Of a stretch of DNA of 59,691 nt, positions 6,364 to 15,248 are shown piece after piece; the stretch's first letter is position 1, and every line of letters starts with the position of its first letter. Source of the stretch: Rheinheimera maricola (GTDB taxonomy: Bacteria; Pseudomonadota; Gammaproteobacteria; Enterobacterales; Alteromonadaceae). A program made the translations under genes and the position numbers. The stretch spans positions 1 to 59,691 of the forward strand of contig NZ_JAERPS020000011.1 of NCBI RefSeq assembly GCF_016918075.2, read 5' to 3'. The notes beneath the pieces are model-generated. The model searched no databases. It was given only the letters and a program-made list of their open reading frames with translations, and was not told the origin of the DNA.

Positions 6364-8680
6364 CGTGACTAATAACAGCCTAACACTGGAAAAGACCTTA
6401 ATTGCAGATAGTGCCGCGTTTAACTATGCCGTAGACGTTAATGGCGACGGGCTGGCGGAGATACTGTCTGCCGAAAGCTGGTATGCCATTAAGCTAACCT
6501 CGCCGTTAACGGAAGAAGTGCTGTGGACCAAGCAAGCCGACCTGAATATTGACGCGCTGATCCTGGCCGATGTTAACCAAGATGGTAAGTTAGATGCTGT
6601 CTATGGTGACGGCCAGTGGGGCAGTTTATATGCCTTCGACCTGCAAACCGGAGAAGACTTCTGGAGCATTAGCAACCCTGAACATGGCGTAACCAATATA
6701 GTAATTGCTGATTTAGACAACGACGGCAGCCTTGATATTGGTTGGGGCGCTGGCTATAGCAGCTCTGGTGGAGATTATTTCTATATTCATGATCTGGCCA
6801 GTAAACAACTAAAATGGCAAAGCGAAGATATTGGCTTTCCCACTGCCGCAGTTACCTTGGTGGATATTGACCAGGACGGTGATCTGGATGCGGTTACTGC
6901 CAGCATTAACAGTAACAGTGGCTATGATGGTGGCGTGATTCAGGCGTTTGACATTCAGAGTAATACTCGGCTTTGGCACGGTATTGCCGCCAATAATTGG
7001 GGCAACACTATGCAAGTAGTGGCGGCCGAGCTGGACAACGACGCTACAGTTGAGTTGGTGATAGGCTCGTCCCAAATTTATACCGCTATGGTGCGGGTAC
7101 TGAATGCCGCTGATGGCAGTGAGCGCTTCAGTACATTGTTGGGCGACGGCGACACCATTACTGGCCTGCTGGTTGCGGACTCAAACAATGATGGCTTAAA
7201 TGAAATTATTGTTGGCAACGGCGCGGTACATACCGGCTCTGAGGGCAGTTTTTTTACCGTGCTTAACGGCCTGACTGGCGATATTGTGCAACAGTCACCC
7301 AGCCTGGGCTTTCATTGGCAAGGCTTAACCGATCTGCATGCAGTTACCAGCCAAAGCGGCCAATATATTTATGGTTTGCTGGGCAATAACCTGTATCAGT
7401 ACAACTACAGCAATAACACCGTAAAGCAACTGACCGTCAACGCAGAGTTTCAGCAGTTAACAGCTGTAGTTACCGGCGGTGAAACCCGCTTACTGGCAGG
7501 CGACTACAACGGCAACCTGTTGCTTTTGTCTGCTAGCGGCGATGTTAGCCAGTCGCGCAATGTTTGCCCAACTCCGATTAAAGGCCTGTCTAGTTCTGCT
7601 GCGGACTCTGCATTGTATAGCTGTGACGACAGCTTCGGCGAATATAACCTGGCTACCAGCAGTAACAATTTCGTGCATTCTGCCGGCTTTAATACCACTG
7701 GCGATCCGCAGTCGGCACGACATAATGGCAAAGAATTTTACATTGTTGGCGGTAGCAAAGTTGCGGTGTATCAAACTGATGCCCCGGAAGCCTTACCAGC
7801 ACCGGATGCTGTTAGCCTGAGCGGTCATGTACTCAGAGCGATAACCGGCAACCTGCAAATGCCCGTTGAAGTAGACTACTTTGTATTAGCCAGCAGTACA
7901 AAGTTAGGCCAGCTTAGCTTTACTGACCGGAAAAATGGCCAGTTTAGTTATCAGCCAAATGGCGCTACCGGCACCGAAACACTGAAGTACTATGCGGTTA
8001 AAGGTAATACCTCATCCGCTGAAGCCGAACTGACCATTGAGCTGACTAACGCCGCGCCTGTGGCAGAAAACCTGAATATTGCCACGCATTGGAATACCGT
8101 ACTGCAGCTCACGCTTAGTGCGCAAGATGCCGATGCTGAAACCTTGCAGTTTGAATTGCTAAGCCAACCGGGACATGGCCAGCTACAAATGCTGGACGCT
8201 ACGCTGGGCACTTTAAGTTACCAGCCCTCAGGCGACAGCCTGGACGCAGTAAGTTTTAGCTTTATTGCAAAAGACAGCCTGGTCGCGTCAGCGCAGAAAA
8301 ATGTCACTATCAGCTTAACCAATACCGCCCCTGTCGCGGTAGCGACCAGCTACACCACGTCTTACCTGACACCGGTAAATGGTGCTGTGCAAGGTAGTGA
8401 CGCCGATGCTGATGTCATTTCATATGAAATAACCAGTCAGCCGAGTGTGGGTACGTTAAGCCTGAATAGCAGTAATGGCTTGTTTGTATACACGCCAGCT
8501 GGCAGTAGCGACCAAACGGTCAGCTTTAGCTTTATCGTCAGGGACAAATTTGCCAGCTCGGCTGCGCAAACCGTGACGATAAACGTCAAAGGCGAAACCC
8601 AGGCATCCAGTGGCGGCAGCTTGGGTGTATTCAGCTGCTTCGGTTTACTGTTGTTAGCACTGCGTCGTCGTAAGCGGTAA
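6347..8680 (+). CDS. FG-GAP/VCBS-repeat exoprotein with GlyGly-CTERM, C-terminal part
   Basis: This part continues the propeller with several D-x-D/N-x-D-G loops ('DVNGDGLAEI', 'DVNQDGKLDAV', 'DLDNDGSLDIG', 'DIDQDGDLDAV', 'DSNNDGLNEI'). Then come two to three tandem cadherin/Ig-like domains of the 'DADAETLQFELLSQPGHGQL' kind. The end is a GlyGly-CTERM signal: 'SSGGSLG', a hydrophobic span and 'LRRRKR'. Such proteins are exported, often by type II secretion, and processed by a rhombosortase to be displayed at or released from the cell surface. With the N-terminal part the gene would encode about 1030 residues. The segment 6224-6346 in this frame is not part of the real protein. A putative stem-loop (8693-8713) sits between it and metC. 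Confidence 0.8.
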   Translation, partial: NGQIYNVTNNSLTLEKTLIADSAAFNYAVDVNGDGLAEILSAESWYAIKLTSPLTEEVLWTKQADLNIDALILADVNQDGKLDAVYGDGQWGSLYAFDLQTGEDFWSISNPEHGVTNIVIADLDNDGSLDIGWGAGYSSSGGDYFYIHDLASKQLKWQSEDIGFPTAAVTLVDIDQDGDLDAVTASINSNSGYDGGVIQAFDIQSNTRLWHGIAANNWGNTMQVVAAELDNDATVELVIGSSQIYTAMVRVLNAADGSERFSTLLGDGDTITGLLVADSNNDGLNEIIVGNGAVHTGSEGSFFTVLNGLTGDIVQQSPSLGFHWQGLTDLHAVTSQSGQYIYGLLGNNLYQYNYSNNTVKQLTVNAEFQQLTAVVTGGETRLLAGDYNGNLLLLSASGDVSQSRNVCPTPIKGLSSSAADSALYSCDDSFGEYNLATSSNNFVHSAGFNTTGDPQSARHNGKEFYIVGGSKVAVYQTDAPEALPAPDAVSLSGHVLRAITGNLQMPVEVDYFVLASSTKLGQLSFTDRKNGQFSYQPNGATGTETLKYYAVKGNTSSAEAELTIELTNAAPVAENLNIATHWNTVLQLTLSAQDADAETLQFELLSQPGHGQLQMLDATLGTLSYQPSGDSLDAVSFSFIAKDSLVASAQKNVTISLTNTAPVAVATSYTTSYLTPVNGAVQGSDADADVISYEITSQPSVGTLSLNSSNGLFVYTPAGSSDQTVSFSFIVRDKFASSAAQTVTINVKGETQASSGGSLGVFSCFGLLLLALRRRKR

Positions 8681-8701
8681 TATCAGGAATAGGCCACCCC
8701 A

Positions 8702-9889
8702 CTATGGGGTGGCATTCACCTTGGCCTGATTAAACCGCGCAAAAGCCGCGGTTAAATCTGCAATTAAATCATCCACATCTTCCAGGCCGATATGCAGGCG
8801 GATTAATGGCCCGCTGTAAGGCCAGGTGGTCGCCGTGCGCAGCTGCTGCACTTTCATAGTCGCCGTGATGAGGCTTTCAAAACCGCCCCAGGAAAAACCC
8901 ATTTTAAAATGCGCCATACCTTCGATAAAGGCTTCAACCTGCTGCTGACTACCCTGCTTTAACACAAAAGAAAACAAGCCGTTACTGCCGGAAAAATCCC
9001 GCTGAAAAATAGCCTGGCCCGGATGAGACGGCAGTGCCGGGTGTAGCACGGTTTCTACTTCGGGCCGTTGTTGCAACCAGTTAGCTACGGTTAGCGCACT
9101 TTGCTGGTGCTGCTTTAGCCGCACCGACAGTGTGCGCAGGCCACGCAGTGCGGTGTAGGCGTCATCGGCCGAGGCACAATAGCCCATTAAATAGCTATAT
9201 TCGCGCAGCTGTGGCCAGTGTTTTTCGTTGGCACTGGCGGTACCGAGCATCACATCAGAGTGACCAACAATGTACTTAGTGGCTGATTGCACCGACACAT
9301 CTACCCCCAGCGCAAACGGCTGGCATAAAATCGGCGAGGCCCAGGTGTTGTCTAAAATAGTCACGATGCCGTGCTGCCTGGCCACGGCCGTGATGGCCGG
9401 AATATCCTGCATTTCAAAGGTCAGCGAGCCGGGCGATTCGAGAAAAATCACCTTGGTATTGGGCTTAATTAAGCCAACTATGGCGGCGCCTACTTGCGGG
9501 TCATAATAGGTTGTTTCGATGCCCAAACCGGCTAGTAACTTTTCGCACAAAGCCCGGGTGGGCTCGTACGCGCTGTCGACCATTAACAAGTGATCGCCAC
9601 TTTTTAAAAACGCCAGTAAAGCACCACTTACCGCAGCAGCACCACAAGGGTACAACGCACAGCCGGCACCGCCTTCCAGTTCGCATATCGCTTGTTGCAA
9701 GGCAAAATGAGTATCGGTGCCACGGCGGCCATAAAAGGGTACCCGGTTACCCCGGTTTAGCGTGGCGTGCTTTAGCTCAGCAAAGGTATCAAACACTATG
9801 GTAGAGCCGCGCACAACAGGCGGGTTAACTACCTTGCCAGTGTATTGCTTTGCGCGACCGGCATGAATTAGCTGGGTATCTCGTTTCAT
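8702..9889 (-). CDS. metC: Cystathionine beta-lyase
   Basis: A PLP-dependent Cys/Met-metabolism enzyme that splits cystathionine to homocysteine, pyruvate and ammonia in methionine synthesis. It matches MetC throughout: 'DTQLIHAGR' start, 'PFYGRRGTDTHFALQQAICELEGG', 'PCGAAAVSGALLAF', 'LDNTWASP', the PLP lysine in 'SATKYIVGHSD', and the C-terminal 'IRLHIGLEDVDDLIADL'. The open frame reaches 9964, but ATG at 9889 has a GGAG ribosome site and gives the family length (395 residues); ATG at 9901 is the alternative. It is monocistronic, convergent with the VCBS gene, and its stop codon lies in the loop of a GCCACCCC/GGGGTGGC hairpin. Confidence 0.93.
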   Translation of the reverse strand: MKRDTQLIHAGRAKQYTGKVVNPPVVRGSTIVFDTFAELKHATLNRGNRVPFYGRRGTDTHFALQQAICELEGGAGCALYPCGAAAVSGALLAFLKSGDHLLMVDSAYEPTRALCEKLLAGLGIETTYYDPQVGAAIVGLIKPNTKVIFLESPGSLTFEMQDIPAITAVARQHGIVTILDNTWASPILCQPFALGVDVSVQSATKYIVGHSDVMLGTASANEKHWPQLREYSYLMGYCASADDAYTALRGLRTLSVRLKQHQQSALTVANWLQQRPEVETVLHPALPSHPGQAIFQRDFSGSNGLFSFVLKQGSQQQVEAFIEGMAHFKMGFSWGGFESLITATMKVQQLRTATTWPYSGPLIRLHIGLEDVDDLIADLTAAFARFNQAKVNATP

Positions 9890-9983
9890 ATTTTGCTCCA
9901 TGGTGCCGACAGATAGGACTTCCGGATGTCTACTTATGCTATAGGCTTTTTGCCGTGGCGTCATCCGCCAAAATTAATGCCCA

Positions 9984-10010
9984 ATAAAAAAGCCCCGCGG
10001 TTGCGAGGCT
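9984..10010 (-). terminator. Rho-independent terminator after the EAL gene
   Basis: Read on the minus strand: AGCCTCGC, a four-base loop, GCGGGGCT, then TTTTTT. It lies about 75 bp beyond the stop of the EAL gene and before metC, so metC needs its own promoter. Confidence 0.75.
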
Positions 10011-10085
10011 AATTATGTTGAACTCAGGTTGTGCTATTCACTGGCACCGTAGGCAGTGCAACACCAACCTGTCCGCTGTTAAAAA

Positions 10086-10856
10086 CTAGCTAAGCACAGC
10101 AATCTGTCCGGCGCTCAGCAATTGCTCTAGCTGGGGTTTGGCAAAATAATAGCCCTGAAAATAACGAATGCCCACGGCGCTGAGATACTCCAGCTCGGCT
10201 TTGCTTTCAATGCCCTCTGCCAGCACCTTAGTGCCTTGCAAGTCACATTGCGCCACCGTTTGTTCAACAATAAACTGTTTCGCCGGGTGTTGCTCTATGT
10301 CGCGGATAAGCTGCATATCCAGCTTTAAGATGTGTGGTTTTAGCTCAATCAACCAGTCAAGCGTAGCAAAGCCCGAGCCGTAATCGTCTATCGCCGTTTG
10401 AAAGCCGCGTTTAGCATAGCTGCTAAAGATACGGTTTAAGTGGGCTTTATCGGGGATTTGCTCGCCTTCGGTCACTTCAAAAATCAGCTTGGTTAAATCA
10501 AAGCCGTACAGGTCTGCCGCTTCAATGGTGGCTTTGATACAGGTTTCCGGGTTATACACCGCATTGGGTAAAAAATTAATGCTTAAAAAAGTACCACAGC
10601 CCAGTTTGGCGGCAGTTTCTATCGCTTTAACCCGGCAAGCCTGGTCAAAATAGTACTTATTAGTTTCGTTGATATGCGCAAAAACCCAGCCAGCACCCTC
10701 ACCTTCTGGCCCGCGTACCAGCGCCTCATAAGCAAAGATACTCTTGCTTTGCCAGTCGATAATGGGTTGAAAAGCCATACGAATTTGAAAGCCTAAATCC
10801 TTACCGCTTAAACAGTCACTGCAGGTTTGTTGCTTAATACTGGAGGGAAATTGCAT
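10086..10856 (-). CDS. EAL-domain c-di-GMP phosphodiesterase
   Basis: A stand-alone cytoplasmic EAL domain of 256 residues. Key elements are present in order: 'FQPIIDWQSKSIFAYEALVRG' (the EAL motif), 'FLSINFLPNA', 'FEVTEGE', 'AIDDYGSGFATLDWL' (the metal-binding DD in loop 6), 'KLDMQLIRDI', and 'VLAEGIES'. These residues predict an active phosphodiesterase that lowers c-di-GMP. No sensory domain is fused; a cysteine pair near the N-terminus ('CSDC') is a small oddity. ATG at 10856 has no strong ribosome site. The gene diverges from the sensor-kinase gene at 11047 across 190 bp. Confidence 0.9.
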   Translation of the reverse strand: MQFPSSIKQQTCSDCLSGKDLGFQIRMAFQPIIDWQSKSIFAYEALVRGPEGEGAGWVFAHINETNKYYFDQACRVKAIETAAKLGCGTFLSINFLPNAVYNPETCIKATIEAADLYGFDLTKLIFEVTEGEQIPDKAHLNRIFSSYAKRGFQTAIDDYGSGFATLDWLIELKPHILKLDMQLIRDIEQHPAKQFIVEQTVAQCDLQGTKVLAEGIESKAELEYLSAVGIRYFQGYYFAKPQLEQLLSAGQIAVLS

Positions 10857-11046
10857 AGTGTTTTGATGCGATATTAGGAAAATATGTTTCGACTTTAGCG
10901 CTCCCGCCCCTAAGTTGCCAGTTTTTCAGCTGAAATTGCGTTAATTTATGCCCAAGTACCATAAGTGAATTCAGGTGGTAAACACTGGGCTGTGACGGTA
11001 ATATCGATAGTAACCAGCTCATCGCTGCAACAGGTAGTTAGCACCC

Positions 11047-14000
11047 GTGTCGTCTTTATTATCGTCTGTTAAGCCATTACTGTTATGCCTACTACTGCTG
11101 TCAATATGCGTTACGGCTGCGGTGCAGCAGCCGATATTAAGTGACATCTATCATCCGGGAGCCCGGCTGCTCACCAGTGAATCAGGTTTGTCGTCCAATG
11201 TGGTTAACGCTATTAGCGAAGATCAGTTCGGCCGCATGTGGTTAGCTGGCCCGGACGGTTTAAATATCGTTGATGGCAACCAAATCAAGCAGCTAAATCT
11301 CGACAACACTGCTGGCCGGCTGGCAAGTAATTATATTTCCAGTATGGCGGTGGATGACCAAAGTACTGTGTGGCTGGCAACCGAAAAGGGCTTACATAAG
11401 GTAGACAGCCGTAGCTACACCGTGGCGGCTATCAACCTGCCGGTGCGGCCAACCCACCTGGTACTGCCACAAAGTGCTAACTATATGGCAATGTTGGCCG
11501 ACGGCCAGATATTTTTACTCGATACCGCCAGCGAGCAATTACAGCCTATCGCTTATTTTGCTGATGGTGTCCGCGCCATTATGCAGCACAACAAGCATGT
11601 GCTGGTGTTGGCATCCAGCCAGCTATTTTTGTATCAGCCAACTGAAACACCGCAGACGGTATCGATTGCGCCATCTTTAGTAAAGGACATCCGCTATTGG
11701 AGCAGTGACGGCGATAAGTTATGGTTTTTTACCCGCAGCAATAAATTATACAGTTGCCAACCAGAGCAATGTCAGTTAACCGAATGGCAGCTGCCTGGCC
11801 AATTTGCTCACCAAACTGTTTATAGCCTGTACGCCAGTGATGCCAAGGTGTACTTGCTAAGTAGCGCAGGGCTGCTGATATTAGGCGATACCTTGCAGTT
11901 AGTTTTGCCGCAGTTGGCTATGACGGTACAGGATCAGCACCGTATCTCACCACGCCTGGCCGTAAGCCGTCAGGGTGAAGTGTTAATTACTGACTATCAA
12001 GGCGTTACGGTAATACCGGCCTCTTACGCCGGGGTGTCTGCCTTTTATCCGCGCCCTTTTGGCCCAATTGATTCGCCGCAGGTAACGACGTCGGTAGATC
12101 TGGGTACCGAACCGAATCTATTGGCAATTGCCACCACCGCCAGCCTTAATCTTTACCGGTCTACGGATGCAGGCCCACGCCTGTTCTGGCAAATTCCGTA
12201 TCCGCAGCTTATGCAACCGGCAGTGCTAATTTCCTTGCCGCAGCAGTTACTGCTATCAACCAAACGGCATGGCATTTTAACCCTGGATAGCCTGGATGGC
12301 CCATTGGTCAGTGCCGCCAGCCAATTTCCGGATCTACCGCAAAACATTACCCTGGTTGATGCGATTAGTTTGCCACAGCAACAATTGCTGTTGTTATACA
12401 ACAATCAGTTGAAACTGTTGCAGCGCCACGGCGCTGAATACCGCACCCTGTGGCAGCATACATTGCCAGTTTATGGCACCGCCAAAATGCAATTACTGAA
12501 TGATCACTTGATTATTGCTGCTTATAGCAAGGGCATGCTCAGTACCCGCTTTCAGGCTGACAGCCCGCCACAACACTGGCAACAACACCTGACAGAGAAC
12601 ACTGTCATTAATCTGCAGCAAACAGGCCCCGAATCAGTATTGGTGCTAACAGCCGACTCTGGCTTACACAGCGCCAGGGTTGAGCAACAGGGCCTGCAAC
12701 TTCAGTCACTGCCCGACCAACATAAATTGCTGAGCAAAACCGCGGTGTGTGCGGCCCAAAGCACATCGGGTTTCAGCTTTATTGCCAGCCACAACGGTAT
12801 TGCCATTTTTGATCAACAGCAGCAACTACAACGCCAGTTAACAACCGCTGACGGTTTGCTGCAGCGTGAATTTAATCAATACAATTGCGGCAAATTTGGT
12901 GACAAGTTGTATTTTGCCGGCAATCAGGGCATTAACCTTATTAGCCCTGAAATTGGCCTGCAGCCGTCAGCAGCCAGCTTAACTATACTCAGTGTCAGTA
13001 CCGAAGCGGGGCCAGTCGCGTTTGAGTATGACAGGTTTCGTCTGGTGAACCCGGACCATTTAAGTATTCATTACAGCTATGCCCCCACCCCGCTGGGTGC
13101 AGTGCTGCAATTTCAGTACAAACTGTTGCCCGGTCACCAACGCTGGCAAACACACACAGATACCAGCCTGCACTACCCTAAACTGGCGCCGGGCCGTTAT
13201 CAGTTGCAATTAAGAGTGCTGCTGGCCGATGGCAGCTCGTCTGCTGTAAAACAATTGGATTTTCACATTCTGCCGCCCTGGTGGCAAACGTACTGGGCGT
13301 ATCTGGCGTATATCAGCGTGCTGCTAGGGATTATCGGCTATATCTGGTACAACAAATATTTGGTGCATCGCTCGCGGCTGACGCTTAAACAGCAGCAACT
13401 GCAACACCAACTGGCCTATACCCAAACACTGGAGCAGGAAGTACAGCAGCGTACGGCGCAAACCGAACAACAACAACGGCAAATACTCGACATCACGCAA
13501 CAAAAATTGCATTTGGTCACCGCCGCTAACCATGATTTAAAGCATCTGGCGGCGCTGATACAGCTTAATGCACAAAGTATGGCCCTGCCGACGCAATACC
13601 AACAAAGTGCCGAATGGCAAAGTGTACTTAACAGCAGCCAGATGCTGGGGCAGCTAGTAAGCGATTTGGTTGAGCTTTCAGGTTTGGACGCTGGCCAGGT
13701 GCGTCCCAACCTGACAGCCCTGGATTTGTCGGCATTACTTAACCAGCTATGCCAACAGTTTCAACCACGATTAGCGGCCAAACAGTTGCAGCTGGAACAA
13801 GATTATCCGCCGTCGATCTGGGTTACCAGCGACAAGGCGTTGCTAAGTCGGCTGTTGATGAACCTGATCGATAATGTCATACAAAACCTTAGTGCAAACC
13901 AGTGGTTGCGTTTGAGTATTTCACAGCAGCATAGCCATACCGTGCTGACATTAGCCGATACCGGACCTGGTTTACCGGCACGTATTTATCAACAGTGGGG

Positions 14001-14487
14001 CGAGCCGTTCCAGCGCGGTACAGCCAATTATCAAGGCCACGGTTTGGGCTTGTCGATAGTGCGGAAGATCACCCAAGTGCTAGCCCTACCTACGGAGCTA
14101 CACAGCTCAGCAAAAGGCACCCAGTTTCGTTTTCAGTTTAACAGCGTCGAATTAGCCAGCCCCGGCAATAGCAAAAAGGCGTTAATACTCGACCCGGATC
14201 AGACGGCCGCAGGGCATTTAATGCAGTTGCTGCAGCAACACGGTCTTGAGGTAAGCAGTGCACAGCAATTGCCGCCAACAATGACCGATGTACATTGGCT
14301 TTTTGTCGATGCTTGCCTATTATACCCGCTGTCTGCTGCACAACGCGGCCAACTGCTGGCGTCTTATCAGGCGGCTACCGTGGTGCTAATGTCGATTAAC
14401 AAAGACGATCGGCAGTTGGCAGGGACAGAACATTATTTTTTACTCAAGCCGTTGCGGGCATCCCGCCTGGCTTGGCTATTCGCATAG
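11047..14487 (+). CDS. Hybrid sensor histidine kinase with periplasmic two-component propeller
   Basis: A 1146-residue membrane sensor. Signal peptide (1-25); a large beta-propeller with two-component-regulator repeats ('SGLSSNVVNAISEDQFGRMWLAGPDGLN'); a Y_Y_Y-type Ig domain around 690-750; one membrane span near 755-775; a coiled linker; then the kinase. The kinase has the H-box 'AANHDLKHLAAL', N-box 'LLMNLIDNVIQNL', G1 'LADTGPGLP' and G2 'GHGLGLSIV'. The C-terminal 110 residues look like a degenerate receiver ('ALILDPDQ', 'LFVDACLL', 'FLLKPL'). GTG at 11047 starts it. The LuxR-type regulator follows 10 bp later, so the pair is one system, probably responding to an extracellular nutrient or polymer; the ligand is unknown. 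Confidence 0.88.
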   Translation: MSSLLSSVKPLLLCLLLLSICVTAAVQQPILSDIYHPGARLLTSESGLSSNVVNAISEDQFGRMWLAGPDGLNIVDGNQIKQLNLDNTAGRLASNYISSMAVDDQSTVWLATEKGLHKVDSRSYTVAAINLPVRPTHLVLPQSANYMAMLADGQIFLLDTASEQLQPIAYFADGVRAIMQHNKHVLVLASSQLFLYQPTETPQTVSIAPSLVKDIRYWSSDGDKLWFFTRSNKLYSCQPEQCQLTEWQLPGQFAHQTVYSLYASDAKVYLLSSAGLLILGDTLQLVLPQLAMTVQDQHRISPRLAVSRQGEVLITDYQGVTVIPASYAGVSAFYPRPFGPIDSPQVTTSVDLGTEPNLLAIATTASLNLYRSTDAGPRLFWQIPYPQLMQPAVLISLPQQLLLSTKRHGILTLDSLDGPLVSAASQFPDLPQNITLVDAISLPQQQLLLLYNNQLKLLQRHGAEYRTLWQHTLPVYGTAKMQLLNDHLIIAAYSKGMLSTRFQADSPPQHWQQHLTENTVINLQQTGPESVLVLTADSGLHSARVEQQGLQLQSLPDQHKLLSKTAVCAAQSTSGFSFIASHNGIAIFDQQQQLQRQLTTADGLLQREFNQYNCGKFGDKLYFAGNQGINLISPEIGLQPSAASLTILSVSTEAGPVAFEYDRFRLVNPDHLSIHYSYAPTPLGAVLQFQYKLLPGHQRWQTHTDTSLHYPKLAPGRYQLQLRVLLADGSSSAVKQLDFHILPPWWQTYWAYLAYISVLLGIIGYIWYNKYLVHRSRLTLKQQQLQHQLAYTQTLEQEVQQRTAQTEQQQRQILDITQQKLHLVTAANHDLKHLAALIQLNAQSMALPTQYQQSAEWQSVLNSSQMLGQLVSDLVELSGLDAGQVRPNLTALDLSALLNQLCQQFQPRLAAKQLQLEQDYPPSIWVTSDKALLSRLLMNLIDNVIQNLSANQWLRLSISQQHSHTVLTLADTGPGLPARIYQQWGEPFQRGTANYQGHGLGLSIVRKITQVLALPTELHSSAKGTQFRFQFNSVELASPGNSKKALILDPDQTAAGHLMQLLQQHGLEVSSAQQLPPTMTDVHWLFVDACLLYPLSAAQRGQLLASYQAATVVLMSINKDDRQLAGTEHYFLLKPLRASRLAWLFA

Positions 14488-14497
14488 TGAGACACCG

Positions 14498-15130
14498 ATG
14501 ACGACCTATCAGCTTATTATTGCCGACGACCATCCAGTGTATTTGGACGCCCTGGCAATGGGTATAAGCCAGGTTTTAACCGACACCAATATCGAAAAAA
14601 CCTCGGATTATCTATGCCTGTTTGACATACTGGAACACAACGCCGACAGTACCGACCTGTTACTGATGGACCTGTCGATGCCCGGCACCTCTGGTTTAGC
14701 CGGGTTGTATTTTATTCGCAGCCAGTTTCCGGAACTGCCGATTTTAGTCATCAGCGCTCATGACGATTTCAATGTAAAACAGCAATGTCTTAATGCCGGC
14801 GCCTCAGTTTTTCTGTCAAAAAATACCCAACTGGCCGATATTATTGCCGCCATTACCCAGCTACTGCAAGGTCAGTTTAGTTTTGCGGGTAAAAGCCAAT
14901 TACAGCAAACCGAGCAGCAAAAAAAGTTGTCCAGCCTGACCCGCAATCAATATAAAGCCTTGCATTTGCTGGCGGGCGGACTGAGCAATAAGGAAATTGC
15001 CCAGCAAATGGATATCACAGAAAAAACGGTAAAAGCGCATGTGTCGGCAGTATTGCAAAAGCTGGAGGTGTCTAACCGCACCAAAGCGGCACAGTTTCTC
15101 GGCGTTCACAAAGATCAACTTAGCCTCTAA
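14498..15130 (+). CDS. LuxR/NarL-family response regulator
   Basis: A 210-residue two-domain regulator. The receiver starts 'LIIADDHPVYLDAL' (acidic pair), has the phospho-acceptor Asp in 'LLLMDLSMPGTSG', the Ser in 'VISAHDD' and the Lys in 'VFLSKN'. The C-terminal LuxR helix-turn-helix reads 'LTRNQYKALHLLAGGLSNKE', then 'IAQQMDITEKTVKAHVSAVLQKL'. All catalytic positions are intact. It lies 10 bp behind the hybrid kinase and is the obvious partner. It is followed by a good terminator, so the operon ends here. Targets cannot be read from the sequence. Confidence 0.93.
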   Translation: MTTYQLIIADDHPVYLDALAMGISQVLTDTNIEKTSDYLCLFDILEHNADSTDLLLMDLSMPGTSGLAGLYFIRSQFPELPILVISAHDDFNVKQQCLNAGASVFLSKNTQLADIIAAITQLLQGQFSFAGKSQLQQTEQQKKLSSLTRNQYKALHLLAGGLSNKEIAQQMDITEKTVKAHVSAVLQKLEVSNRTKAAQFLGVHKDQLSL

Positions 15131-15148
15131 GTTGATCTAAAACCAAAA

Positions 15149-15173
15149 AACCTGCGGTTAAGCAGGCTTTTTA
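15149..15173 (+). terminator. Rho-independent terminator after the response regulator
   Basis: CCTGC-loop-GCAGG with a T-tract at 15168-15172 and an A-tract upstream. Because of the flanking A and T runs it may also stop transcripts of the minus-strand subtilase gene, which ends at 15249. Confidence 0.75.
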
Positions 15174-15248
15174 ATCTTATTTTATTGCTCACAGTCTATG
15201 CTGCTGTGATCGGCAGAGGAAATCCCTATCTCGTCTGCCTGTTACTTT

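Noticed and set aside
8693..8713. Stem-loop between the VCBS gene and metC as a rho-independent terminator
   Set aside because: The hairpin is strong but there is no T-tract on either side, so I mention it only within the gene entries.
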